From positions 23,972,300 to 24,036,299 of the forward strand of contig OY726560.1 of NCBI GenBank assembly GCA_963383645.1: 64,000 bases of DNA. Reading direction: 5' to 3'. Positions 11,640-22,489 of this stretch are shown in pieces. How positions within the stretch are numbered: the stretch's first letter is position 1; each line of letters begins with the position of its first letter. The DNA is from Muscardinus avellanarius (taxonomy: Eukaryota > Chordata > Mammalia > Rodentia > Gliridae). A model generated the notes under the pieces. The model was not told the origin of the DNA. It ran no database searches and was given only the letters and a program-made list of their open reading frames with translations. A program made the translations under genes and the position numbers.

Positions 11640-12150
11640 AGCCCAGAAGCACCCCGCTAGCTCCTCGCACGCCCACCTGCATGTTCCTGAGGAGCTGGAA
11701 GATCTCCATGGTGCGGTACACGATGTCCTGGACCGTCTCCTGCCCGATCCTGCACAGCGACGCCGTGTTGACCTCGCGGGCTGCCTGCTGAGCCTGGGGC
11801 CCGGCGAAGGGCCCTGGCGCCATGCCGGACGCCGCCAACGGAGGGGTGGACATGGCGCGGCTGCAGCCCCAACCCTCAGGAGCGCTACCACAGGCGGACC
11901 TCTGAGTGGTCGGCGGGGAACTGGACCACCGGGCAGAAACCTGAAAGAACCGACCCGCCGATTTCAAAACAACGAGCGAGACTTCCGCCGGTCGTGACGT
12001 AACGCGTCACCTAAACGTCACGGACAGCGCCCACTTAGAGGGCCTGGGAACTGGTCCGTGTGCGAAGCCGGGCGTGATTGGACGGCACACCGGGGAGGGG
12101 CGAGATGGACGGGCGCGATAGCCAATCATTAGTAGCGGAGGGGGCGGTAC
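11640..12150 (-). promoter_or_regulatory. MED30: MED30 CpG-island promoter
   Basis: CpG dinucleotides are dense here compared with the rest of the window, and the segment spans exon 1 and about 300 bp upstream. Motifs visible by eye are: ETS-type (CGGAAGT read on minus) at 11981-11987; CRE-like TGACGTAA at 11995-12002; two further CRE half-sites (CGTCAC) at 12005-12010 and 12016-12021; and two CCAAT boxes, ATTGG at 12077-12081 and CCAAT at 12122-12126, in opposite orientations. No TATA box is obvious. This fits a broad housekeeping promoter, as expected for a Mediator subunit. The exact transcription start cannot be set from sequence. Confidence 0.8.
11677..11853 (-). CDS. MED30: MED30 exon 1, coding part with start codon
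   Basis: This 177-bp coding part (59 codons) starts at the ATG complementary to 11851-11853 and reads 'MSTPPLAASGMAPGPFAGPQ' onward to '...FQLLRNMQ'. It is followed by a canonical gtgggc donor. All 59 residues agree with human MED30 as I recall it. I chose this start because it gives the family N terminus and has G at -3 (gccATGt). A second in-frame ATG is at codon 11. The frame also stays open upstream to an ATG at 11965-11967, which would add 38 residues, but that part is not typical of the family. The Pro/Ala-rich N terminus is followed by a conserved helical segment. The protein acts in the nucleus as part of Mediator. Confidence 0.97.
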
Positions 12151-12530
12151 GCCTGCCTGGTGAGAGTTAAGGGTGTTTTCCCTGAGTTTCAGCTCTGCCT
12201 TAGTATCTGAGGTGAAACTCTCTAGGTTGGATTACTTACTGAGCATTTTCTCCTAACAGCCAAGGAGACTTGTAATGTCCGTTCACAGCTAGAAGTGCAG
12301 GTTGCCAGGAGGTTGAATGCACCCTGTACTGGCAACCTGCAATTCGAATTTAAAAAACAAAATTCCTTTTTTGAATGCTTCACTGTGACTTGGTAAGGAC
12401 TCCTCACACTGCTATTGGTTCCTGTTACAATGTTTTCCTGATCTAAGCAAAAACTCAACACTACACACTCTCAGCCTCGGACACGTACTACGGTAGTTCG
12501 TTCCCCCGCCCCCCATTTATTTGTGTTTAT
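12151..12530. other. MED30 upstream flank, nothing recognised
   Basis: Sequence upstream of the CpG-rich block. Short direct similarity between 'cttgtaatgtc' and nearby text is not meaningful. I see no exon or named repeat. Confidence 0.35.
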
Positions 12531-12872
12531 TTTTGCAATACTGGGGATTAAACCCAGGGACATACTACCTCCGAGCTACACCCCAGCCCCATTTTTTATT
12601 CCTTATTTTGAAACAGGGTCTCACTGAGTTACAAGAGCCTCTTACTAAGTAGCTGAGGCTGGCTGGGAACCCCGATCCTCCTGTCTCAGCCTCTCAAATT
12701 CTGGGATAACAAGCTTGTGCCACCACAACCGGCTCATTTTTTATTTTGAAACAGGGTCTCACTAAGCTGCAGAGGGCCTCACTAAGTAGCTGAGGCTGGC
12801 CACGAACCTGCGATCCTCCTGTCTCAGCCTCTTAAGTACTGGGATTTCAAGCGTGCGCTATCATGCCTGACT
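12531..12872 (-). repeat. Head-to-tail SINE: B1-dID plus an extra B1 unit
   Basis: From 12531 to 12735 there is a complete antisense B1-dID ('actggggattaaacccaggg' through 'caccacaaccggctc'). Directly abutting it, 12736-12872 repeats only the B1-like half with its linker ('ttttattttgaaacagggtc' to 'gcgctatcatgcctgac'). The result is a trimer-like B1, B1-dID arrangement in one orientation. Confidence 0.85.
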
Positions 12873-13090
12873 AGTTCCCTCTTAATAATAAACGGACATG
12901 TTCCACGACTCCCGGTAGATGCCTTGAACTACAGATAGTACCCAAATCATATACTGTACTATTTTTCCTATGCATACATGCTTGTGATGGTTTAAATTAT
13001 AAATTAATCTCAGTAAGAAATTAATAACAATGATTAATAATAAAGCAGGGTAAGCGTAACAATACACTGTCATTATAGTTATTGAAAACT
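12873..13090 (+). mobile_element. MER2 fragment, left part
   Basis: It matches the left portion of the MER2 copy at 8321: a 'tagttccctctt' terminal region, 'tagatgccttgaactacaga', 'cctatgcatacatgcttgtg', and 'aataataaagcagggtaag'. The first bases of the inverted repeat are lost at the SINE junction, and the right half is absent. Confidence 0.75.
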
Positions 13091-13264
13091 TAAGAATTGT
13101 TTGTTTCTGGAATAGTTCATGTAACGTTTTGGGGCAATGATTGGCCATGAATAACTGAAATAACAAAAGCAAAATTTCAAGTAAGGGGAAGGGGCTCCTG
13201 TACTCTGGAATTTTACATAATTTTGGTTTGTTTCTTTTCTGAATATCTCCTTGCAAATTCAGTA

Positions 13265-13375
13265 AAAACAGAGAGCATGTCTATTTTATTCACTTTGTTT
13301 TTAGCATATAATGATTGGCATACTGAAGGTGTTCAGTAAGTAGCCATTAATAGATTGTTGAGTAACATTACAAAT
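13265..13375 (+). mobile_element. L2 LINE 3' end
   Basis: It shows the typical L2 terminus pattern: 'gagagcatgtctattttatt', then 'gcatataatgattggca' and 'gtgttcagtaagtagcc'. It is short and diverged. Confidence 0.55.
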
Positions 13376-13589
13376 GCAAAAGCAAATAAATAAAACTATT
13401 CTCTCACCTATCACTTATTGCCCATTTCAAAGGGAGAAGCATTGAGAATGCGAAAGTGGGAGACAGAGTCAAAATTACTGCATTTTGAGAAGTATTTGAA
13501 CATACTATTAGCACAGACTTTATGGGAAACGACCACTAACAATGGCAGAAAAATCATTATAGACATTTCAGACCCATTGACTTGAGGCT

Positions 13590-14200
13590 CTTTAGTGATA
13601 AATTACTATTTGACAAATACGGAGCAGCTTCTCTGCGCTAAGTGCCAGGAATGAAGGTAGAGTGGTGGAGAAGACAGGCGCAACCACTGCTCTAGTGGGG
13701 ACAGACTGAACACTGGTCATTGTGATGAATATCGTGAAGCCAGAGTCCAAGGTCCTGAAATCAGGGTGCTAACACTATGTAGACAGGGAACAACAGTTAG
13801 GGAATAAGTTGGGGTCTGAAGACAAATGGGATAGAGGTGCTGAACGCTGCAACCTGGACCTTTGTCTTTGGAGGGGTTGGAGATAAAGATGGCCAGTGTA
13901 ACACCAAAAGTAAAGAGGTTTCCCAGCACTTTCCAGGGTCGGAAAGGAGTTTTGTGCAAGGAGAGGTGTTAACAAAGATGAAGACGGGCGAATTTTAGAG
14001 TATCTTCTAAGCCAGGTCAGATAGTTTGGATGTTACTCTGAGTGAAATAAGAAACCATTTGTTTCAAGGAGAGAGGAACAATAACCTGAAATATTCCATC
14101 TAGAAGGCTGATCCTGACTGCCAAATGGAGCATGCAGAGTGGGCGTGTACTGTCCTTCTCTTCCTGCAAAGGTGATGACCATGATATGAATTAAATAATG
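13590..14200 (-). mobile_element. L2 LINE, 3' portion
   Basis: On the plus strand it is the reverse complement of the L2 3' region: 'cgctaagtgccaggaatgaa', 'aaccactgctctagtgggga', and, near 14030-14060, 'gttactctgagtgaaataag'. It lies between MED30 and the two MLT1-like LTRs. Confidence 0.6.
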
Positions 14201-14394
14201 ACACAGCAGAAAACCTTGAATACATACTTAGTAAGTAGAGTCTAGAGAATTTGATGTTGACGATGTTAAGAGGAGGAAGAGGGGAAGAAATGGAGAATAG
14301 CAATATGTCTGCTTTGAATAAATGAGTAATGTTTATGCCATTTACCAAGATAGGGTACACTTAAGAAGAAACAAGTTTCAGAGAAATCGTACCT

Positions 14395-14940
14395 TTATTA
14401 GTTTCCTGCCATAATGATAAACAGATACTAGTATTACTAGTCTGCTCTTATAACCAATTATCTCAAGCTCAGTGGCTTCAATTCACATAAATTGTATTAC
14501 AGTTTTATAGATCAGAAGGCTGGAATATACCTCACTGTGCTAAATTAAAGGTGTTGGTGGGGATGTATTCTTTCCTGAAGGCTAGCAAGAGAAATTGATT
14601 TTATTTTCCAGTTTCCGGAGGCTGCCCCCATTCCTTGGCTTGTGGCCCCATTATCATCTTAAAAGCCAGTTTCCACCATCTTCAAGGCCAGCATTGGCCA
14701 GCCTAATTTTTCTCACAATGGCAATTCTAGTTCTGTGTCCATTGACCCTTCTTATGAGTACAATGGGGTCACCCATATAATCCAGTGTATCTCTTTTTGG
14801 TTTGCCAGCTCTTCTTCAACTTCAGTTCTTACTACTATCATAATTTCCCTTTGCCATATAACATAACATATTCACAAATTAAAGAGATTATGATGTGGTT
14901 ATCTTTGGGAGTTAGTTATTCTGCCCACCATAGGCCTCCA
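14395..14940 (-). mobile_element. MLT1-type LTR (MaLR), antisense
   Basis: On the plus strand it begins 'ttagtttcctgccataatga' and ends 'tattctgcccaccata', the reverse-complement signature of mammalian MLT1 LTRs. In between are 'aggctgcccccattccttgg' and 'tttgccatataacataacat'. Family assignment is from memory of the consensus. Confidence 0.6.
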
Positions 14941-15213
14941 TTTCAAACTGTCTGAGTTCAGACTCATGTACCTAATGGGAGTTGGATGACTAATTGGCTT
15001 CTAATATTTAATGTGCCTAAAAGCAACTCTTGATCCTTCTTCAACCATGTCTTTTCCCATCTCACTAACTAGTGCCATGGTATGCTTAATCATTCACCCA
15101 GGGAATCTTGCTTTCCAACCCCATTATTTTTTGACCTGGGAGTTCTTCCATCAGCTATCTTACCATTTCTCTCCATAGAGTGGTTTTGCCTAGCTCCCAT
15201 ACTTAAAATAGCC

Positions 15214-15670
15214 TGTATTTGTTTTCTGTTGCTGCTGGGCAAGATATCAGAATTCAGTGACTTAGAAAACAGCAATGTATTTGCTTTTGTAGTCCAGAAG
15301 TTTGCCAGAAGCCCTACTAGACTAACACCAAGATATGTTGCTTTCTGGAGTTATTGTGGGAAAATTTCTTTTCTGCCCATTTGTGTCATTGGCAGAATTC
15401 AGTTCCTTGTAAAAATGAAGTCCTCATTTTCTCACTGGTTGCATGAGGAGGACTATGGCTAATTTCTACGACATGCCGTATTTCTTGGCTTGTGGCTTTT
15501 TCCTCCATCTTCAAATTCAGCCATGGTGATTGAGACCCTCTTAAGTATCTCTGGCCCTTTCCTCTACGGTCATTGTCACGTATCTCTGACTTCACATTTA
15601 AGAGTTATGTCATTATATTTGGGTTCAGCTACCTTATTGTGGATAATCTCCTCATCTCAAAGTCCTTAAC
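15214..15670 (-). mobile_element. Second MLT1-type LTR (MaLR), antisense
   Basis: It has the same signature as the preceding copy: 'gtttctgttgctgctgggc'-like opening ('ttgttttctgttgctgctgg'), 'tttcctccatcttcaaattc', 'ggataatctcctcatctcaa'. Its 3' boundary is blurred. The two copies lie about 270 bp apart in the same orientation and could be remnants of one proviral pair or two independent solo LTRs. Confidence 0.55.
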
Positions 15671-16340
15671 CTTCTTATATCTGAAAAAATCTCACTTTTA
15701 AGGTAATGCAATATATTCAGTTTCCAAGAATCAGTGGTTGACATTTTTTTTTTGGGGGGGGGAGTGTTCTTTTCTACCTGTCTCCAGGTCTCTATCTACT
15801 TACCTTCTTTATTTTCCTTGTTTACCACAAATTACTATATTTTACTATTTTCCTCCCAAATAGATGGTAAATTTTGTGAAGTGAGAGATTGTCATTTTGT
15901 GCTATCTCAGTAGACTCCGTATATACAACAGGGCCTAGTATATGGTAAAAACTCAAAAAATAATTGATGGAAGAACCTTGAGTTTAGTTTGTGTAAGGGT
16001 GTGAGTCTTAAGTTTGAAATGCTTGCAAGAGAACCAAGCAGAAGTATGCAGTAAGGAATTGAGTTGTATGCATGGGACTTAGTGAGATTTTTTTTCCAGG
16101 AGGAGGAGTTTAACAATTAGCTCCAAAACGATGGAGTCAGACATCCTAGACTAAAACCCAAGATTCATACCTGCCCAACAGTGGACAAATCATATTAACC
16201 CTCCAGTAAAAATAGGAATAAGAATGATACTTATAATGGTGTTTATATGTGGTTTAAGTGAGATGCTGTGCATAAATGTTTATAGTTTCTAACACACTAA
16301 GTATTTGACACGTTTGTATGGTACCTACTTTCACAGTGTG
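15671..16340 (+). repeat. L2 3' end and MIR fragments
   Basis: About 15870-15975 resembles the L2 3' terminus ('tagatggtaaattttgtgaa', 'cagggcctagtatatggtaa'). About 16130-16330 resembles MIR ('gtggacaaatcatattaacc', 'gtttaagtgagatgctgtgc'). Both are old and plus strand. Confidence 0.5.
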
Positions 16341-19300
16341 TAACAGTAAGAAGAATGGATGAGGTGTGAAGTAAGGAAGAAGTTGTTTCAGGAGAGAGCC
16401 AATAAGAACACTAGGGGACAAAAAGACAAAGAGAAGGCAGAAATAAAAACAAAAATTGAGAAGAATCAGAGGTCCGAGGAAAATCAGGACAGTATTGCAC
16501 TATAGAAGTCACAGAAGGATTAACTGTTTTAGGATCTTAAGGCGCACAGTGTCGCATACTTCTGAGAGGCTTGGCAAAATAATCATTCAAAGGAGGTATT
16601 CTCTTTGTTTACATATGTGGGTTGTAGCAGAATTTATTTTTTGCCTAAAATCACATGGCTAGTGAGGGAATGAAACAGAGATTGCAGTTTCTATCCAACA
16701 CCAGCTGTGCCTAGTGAGAAAACATCTGGTTTTATCAGAGCACCCAGTGAGAAGCTGTACCAACTTTCTTGCTTTTACAAAGAAAGGCTGGAACAACCAC
16801 AAAGATGCCCAATAAGTGTTGGCCACAGAGCCATTCATCACGTCCTGGCCAATGGACTCCAAGTATAAATGGCATTGACACTACTGGACATTGTCCTTAA
16901 AAGGAAGTAGTATCCAGTTCTTTCTTCCTACTAGTAGAGATGCAGAAATCATGGCTGTGGCTCAAATAAGTGTTCATTTTGAATTTCTTTCTGTCACCTA
17001 CAAGTAAATCTAATACTAACTGCTGATGTGGCAAATTTGGGTAAATTTGCCCTAAGCGCCAAGCAGTTGTGTCTGATACCAAAGTAGTTTCTCCTAACAC
17101 AATGACTCACTGCTTGTGTTTTAAATTACCCAAAGGGAAATGCTAATCTTTCTTGACCTGGCCCTCTACTCACTGCAGTGCCCCTGGCCCTTGTGTAATT
17201 GCAGGGTTGTAGCTAGCTTTGTATATAATGTCATGGAAAGTGCTGGCCTTTCCTTTTTCAAGCACCCAGGAGATAAGTGAACAATTCTAGGATGCTTTGT
17301 GGAGTCAGGAAACTGTGGTAGTTAAATAAAAAGGCTACAAGCCATAGTTGTTAATATAAACCCAAGAATCAATATTGAGAACACACTGAGTTCAGAGCAG
17401 TAGGCTTCTGGGGTAGGAAAGGGAGAAATATAGAATAAAGCAAGATCTAATGGGCCATAATGGAAGGGAGCCTCCCTATAAATCAACACAGTGGGTTCCA
17501 GACCTGCTTTGTCATTAAATAGCTTGATGTTCTGGACTATGCCTTCTAACCCAAATGCTTTAAGATTTTAGCACTTTGTATTGTGTTACACCTGCCACAG
17601 AAAACCTTCCAAATGATCTAGGTCCACTTGGAACAACCACTGCATAGGACCCAGCAAGAGAAAAAGATGTGACTGAGCCATCACTGCTGTGACCTTGGCC
17701 TTCCAGAAGTCGTGTTGAAATGTACCAGTTCATGCACAATTTATTCATGACTAATAGCCTATATTTTTCAAGTCAGCCACTCATAGTCAGGAATATTCCC
17801 TCTGGACAGAGAATTATTGAATTTAAACAAACACTTATTGGGCACCTATAATTGGTCAAACTAACAAGCATTTAGGTTGATTTAGACTATTGCCTAGACC
17901 TAATTAGCATTCCAATTTAACAAACTGTGCTAACTGGTCCCTGAAGGTTCATTAGTGAAGGTTTCCTTTGCTTCACAAATGCTTACTTAGAATCCCATAC
18001 TTAAGAAATGCATGAATTAAATCACAACTCCACATTCAAGAATGGTTCCTCCCCCAAGTTGAGCAAATCTGTAAGCCTCAGTCAACTGTTTCGGATGATT
18101 TAAGTGCCTAATATATCCTTTCTATTAGTGTCATGGTATTTTGCCAACCTAAATCCCGTATTTAGAAACATTTAGTTGGGATCAAAAGATATTTGGAAAC
18201 ATCATTAATGTGGGCATGAGGCTTTAATTAAACATGGTTCAAGATGAAAGGAGTCAAGCTATATATGAATTTTCCTGTTGTTCGTGGTTGATAGTTTAAT
18301 AACCACATCTCCTAGCACATGGATAGAGTTCTTTGTTATGCTGGAAGAAATATTCCACTCTTCCTTTTTAAGTTTTATAGTCATCAGAGAAACTAATAAA
18401 AAGTTATTAAGGCCTTTGTGATTGCAGATATTTCAAGATGAGCAGTAAATGAGGCAGAGCAGAGCATATAATCCACTTGCCAGAGTTTCCGGTCTTGTTC
18501 TCTGCTATATTGCCAGAGTTTCTGGTCTTGTTCTCTGCCATAACTCTTCTTGAAGTTTTCTGTTTCCATATTATTTCATAAACTGCTACATGGAAATGCA
18601 TTCTTCATTTTTGTTAATGACCTATGGAGTAGTCTCAGATTTTGTCATGCATTAGGATGATTGGATACTTGTTTAAAAAAAAAAAAAAACCTTTATTGCT
18701 CCCACACCGCTGGCCCAAACTACACAAAATATACTGCTTCATTAGGGGGAAAAATGTGATTGCTTTAGAGACAATTGTTTTACAATTGACTTTGTTGAGA
18801 TAGGATGATGTTAGGTGAAAAGCACAAATATAAAATATTTTCATGTATTCTGAGGGGAAAACTAAAGGCATTGATAAATCAAAAGATTTCTCTTAGGAGT
18901 GGCCTCAGAAAGAGACTGAGATGTGAGCAGACTTTGGAAAGGGGAATGCCAGATAATGTTGAGGAGAAGGAAGAAACATCTTGGGTACTGGCAGAGGAAA
19001 AAACAAGCAAATCAAGGGAAGGAATTTCAAGTATCCAGGATAGAGAAAATGTTGAGAGGAAATCCTTACTTGCCACATGCCACGGTTTTTGAGAAGAGAA
19101 GTAGTGTCAGATAGCTCCTGTTTTTTATTACTCCTTCCCAAGGTCAGAGGGGTGACTGCGTGATGAGAATGTCCTGCAGTAGGCTGGAGAGGCTCACAGT
19201 CTCTCCATTTCTGCTCTGTCTGTCTCTTTTCCCCCATCTCTGGTTGGCCCTCTGAACAAAGTCCTGTCTTCTCCTCTCTTCAGACTCTGTACTACTTTGC

Positions 19301-19540
19301 TTAGCCCTGGCAGTCAATTCCAAAAGAAGCATCTAAGCCATCTAGCTTTATCAATAATACAGCCAAGTCTACCTTCATCCCTTTGTCTTCTGTACCTATT
19401 TCTCACCACATTTGATCTGGCAGGTTAACAAAAAGCAATATTATAACTTTTAAATCTCAATACATGGTCTGATGGGAAAAGAAAAAGAAAATTAAGATAA
19501 GTACACTTATTCTCCTGAAACCCCATGTTCATTGTGTGGT
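16341..19540. other. Repeat-poor intergenic stretch, no gene seen
   Basis: Apart from a possible MIR scrap at about 16590-16710, I recognise no transposon here. The part from 17740 to 18330 is AT-rich with many TAATTA/ATTAA-type motifs and no SINE, so it is a candidate conserved non-coding segment, though I cannot test conservation. At 18481-18540 a roughly 40-bp unit ('gccagagtttccggtcttgt') is repeated in tandem. The open frames are short and lack homology. Confidence 0.4.
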
Positions 19541-19640
19541 ATGTGGTTTGATTTCAAATGTCCCCCAGAGCTGACATATTAAGTCATACCGCCATGTTGG
19601 GAGGCGGGACCAGGCCATATATGTTTTCTGAGTGGGGTGT
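19541..19640 (+). mobile_element. MaLR LTR 5' fragment
   Basis: It reads like the start of a rodent MaLR LTR: 'gtggtttgatttcaaatgtc', 'cccccagagctgacatatta', 'gccatgttgggaggcgggac'. The rest of the LTR is not recognisable. Confidence 0.6.
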
Positions 19641-20259
19641 ATGGGTAATAGCAGTGGAAATGCTGACTAAAACATCATGTTAGTCTCTGCTATTTTCTTT
19701 GTAAAATTCTAATTATCTCCATAAAAAGCTATTTTATCTGACTTTGAAGGCCCCTTGTTATTTACTTGTACACACTACTAAAGCAACCTTATTTCTTAGT
19801 GTCAAGTAGATCAATCATGGTACTGGCTGTCTTCACCCCAACACAGGTTTCCAATTCAGTTTTACTTAGCATTTCTGTATCATGTAACTCCACTCACAGC
19901 TAAGAAAGGGTCTAGAAAGGGTCACGTGACCCAAAGACAACCAATTTATAGACTGGTCTGCACAGGGATGAAGATAGTACGATGGACCAGATTGTCTTTC
20001 TCAGACCCTTGAGTAGTAAGACGAAAGAGAATCACATAAAGAGGAAGGACTTAGAGGAGACATGAAATGAAAGGAAAGCAGACAAAGAGAGGCGTGTGGC
20101 TAGAAACAAGGAAGTTTCTCTTGACCTTGTAGCCCAGTGTGCTGACTACATACTCTAATTATGTGCCCTCAGTAAGTGTGGTTTTTCCACCAGTTGATTA
20201 TAACAGGAGAGTCCATGCTACAGGGAACTTGCGTGTTCATCCCACATCTTACCTGTTTT
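19641..20259. other. Intergenic, nothing recognised
   Basis: I see no gene, named repeat or RNA in this stretch. Confidence 0.35.
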
Positions 20260-20645
20260 TTAATCCTTGCCACCTATATAGTCTTCATCGTCATTGTCCT
20301 TGAAGCTTTATCTGGATGATCACTCAGGTTCTTCTCTCTGTATTGACGGCTCTATCTCACCCCACACCTCCCAGTTCTACTCTTTACCTGGCCGGTTCCT
20401 TTTCATTTAAGTGACGGGTGAACTGTCGCTACCCTGGATCCTCCCAACTGAAATATTAACTCTATTTGATTGTAAACCTCCATGTTTTATTCCTTCATAG
20501 CAGTAATTATGTTCTGTACTGTTTTTATTTGTGTATTTATTAATTTGGTGATTGCTTCTTCATAAGGCTGGGAGCAACAGGTAGAATACAGATTATACGC
20601 ATTTTTCGTCACCATTGCATTTTGAGTATTGAAGCTCAATATCTC
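20260..20645 (+). mobile_element. L2 LINE 3' region
   Basis: It is C/T-rich with 'gacggctctatctcacccca' and 'tagcagtaattatgttctgt', in the order seen near L2 3' ends. It is old and partial. Confidence 0.45.
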
Positions 20646-20667
20646 ATACATGGTATCTATACGTACA

Positions 20668-20882
20668 TGCAGAGGTACAAGGGGTTAAACCCAGGGGCAT
20701 TCTACCTCTAAACTACATCCCCAGCCTGTAAAGAAAAAAAAATATATATATATATATTGAAACAGGGTCTCACATAAGTTACTGAGGATCTTGTTAACTT
20801 GCTGGGGCTGGCCTCAAACATATGATCCTTTTGCATTAGCTTCCTAAGTACTAAAATTACAGGCATGGGCCACCAGGCTTAT
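20668..20882 (-). repeat. B1-dID SINE with (TA)n in its linker
   Basis: Antisense ID-like half 'ggggttaaacccaggggcat', then a linker holding an (AT)n run (20741-20757), then the B1-like half ending 'catgggccaccaggct'. Confidence 0.8.
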
Positions 20883-20905
20883 TTCATGGTATATTTTTAA
20901 TTTTG

Positions 20906-20930
20906 AATGAATGAATGAATGAATGAATGG
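20906..20930 (+). repeat. (GAAT)n microsatellite
   Basis: Six tandem copies of a GAAT-type unit follow directly after the SINE. Confidence 0.85.
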
Positions 20931-21079
20931 GCAGATGAATTATAATAAATCATCTCCCCATTTCTGCTCATTCTTCTCTACTTCTCTCAATTGCACATTG
21001 GAGACCTTCAGTCATTTCTCTATCTCAGTGTTGCCTTCTTTTCTGGCCTTTTAATTGCATTTGCAGTTTCACTACAATG

Positions 21080-21252
21080 AGAACAACTTGAAACTTGTTA
21101 TTTTTCTATTATTTCTTCATTGTTTTAGCTCTGCTAGGTTAGTTTCCACACTACTGAAGGCAGAGACAGTGATTCTTTCATGGACTCTTTCTTCCCCAGC
21201 TTGCTTTGCACAGTGCCAGACTTGTCATGAAACTGCAATAAATACATGGTGA
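21080..21252 (+). mobile_element. L2 LINE 3' end
   Basis: The end pattern is 'actgaaggcagagacagtga', 'gctttgcacagtgccagact', 'gcaataaatacatggtga', typical of L2 termini. Confidence 0.65.
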
Positions 21253-21294
21253 TTTAGCTTTAACAAACATATCAATGTCAATCACTAAGCCAAA

Positions 21295-21465
21295 CATGAG
21301 AAGGAGGGAGGGGGAGGGGAGGGAATGGGGCGGAAATAGGTAAGAGCTAATTGGATGATGTGTGCATGTACGTCTCCACCATCTTGTACTACATTAAAAT
21401 GTATGAGTACAATGCACCAATAAAAAATTAAAAAAGAAATATATATATATATATATATATATATG
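21295..21465 (+). mobile_element. L1 3' UTR and terminus, (AT)n tail
   Basis: The purine-rich block 'ggagggagggggagggga' is followed by 'tgtgcatgtacgtctccacc' and 'tacaatgcaccaataaaaaa'. This is the lineage-type L1 3' end. An (AT)n tract (21439-21464) follows the tail. Confidence 0.75.
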
Positions 21466-21840
21466 ACAAAAGTCCCTTTCAGTGTCTGAGCCAAAAACTT
21501 GAGGCTCAGGGCTCTATGAAGTCCTAGAGATTGCTTTTACACACACGTTAGGAATAGTGTCTTTACAGGAAGAAGTTGTGATTTCTATCATTGTTCCAAT
21601 GATTAAAAAAATGCAAGGTCTGCAGATGCAGGACTCTTGCATATGCACCGAGGGAGTTTTAAGGTCTATTTTTAAACATAGTTCTAATGTGTTTTTCAAT
21701 TAAAGCTTAAGCAGACAACTAGGACACATGTTAGGTTTTGAATACTAATAATCAGATTCGCTGTTTACCTTTGCATGAAGAAGTTGTAAATGTGAGTAAG
21801 CCTTGCTTATGCATTAAAATTTAGACTGTAAGATTTATTG
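21466..21840. other. Intergenic, nothing recognised
   Basis: I see no gene or named repeat here. Confidence 0.35.
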
Positions 21841-21841
21841 G

Positions 21842-22039
21842 CACTGGGCATGGTGGCACACGTCTGTAATTCTAGTACTTAGGAGGGTGAGACAAGGGGA
21901 TTGTGAGTTTGAAGCCAGTTCCAGAAATTCAGCTAGGCTCTCAGCAACTTAGCAAGATCTTGTTTCCAAATAAAAAATAAAGTAGGAAGGACTGGGGGTG
22001 TAGCTCAGAGGTAGAATGCCTCTGGATTCAATCCCCAGC

Positions 22040-22096
<57 letters not shown>
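21842..22096 (+). repeat. B1-dID SINE with long (CA)n tail
   Basis: B1-like 'actgggcatggtggcacacg', linker 'ttgtttccaaataaaaaata', ID-like 'gggtgtagctcagaggtaga', then (CA)n at about 22043-22094, one of the longest CA tracts in the window. Confidence 0.9.
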
Positions 22097-22097
<1 letters not shown>

Positions 22098-22161
22098 CTT
22101 AAATTTCCACACTCAAAACTATTATCTATCTCTACTTTTTGGGTCTATTCTGCCTTTTTTG

Positions 22162-22371
22162 TGTGTGTGTGGTACTAAGGATGGAACCCAGGTGCCTTTT
22201 ACTTTCTGGCTACACCGCCAGCCCTATTTCTTATTATTTACTTTGAAACAGAGTCCCATTAAATTTGGGAAGGCCTCACTAAGTAGCTGAAGCTGGCCAA
22301 GACCCTGCCATTCTCCTGTCTCAGCCTGTAAGGTACTGGGATTAAAAGCGTGCACCACCACGCCCGGCTCT
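22162..22371 (-). repeat. B1-dID SINE
   Basis: It is antisense and complete: 'gtactaaggatggaacccag', 'actttgaaacagagtcccat', ending 'gcaccaccacgcccggct'. Confidence 0.9.
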
Positions 22372-22489
22372 ACTTTAGTTTTTATTTTACCGTTTTATCT
22401 TTATCTCACTCTATATCTAGATTATAATATTCTTTGGAGGTAGGCACCATACATTTAAACACAAATAGCATTTATCTTTTGAAGCTTTA

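Noticed and set aside
11619..11891. Arg/Ala-rich open frames overlapping MED30 exon 1
   Set aside because: Alternative frames of a GC-rich exon. The MED30 frame explains the sequence.
12882..13256. 124-codon open frame on the minus strand
   Set aside because: It overlaps the MER2 fragment, and MER2 is non-coding.
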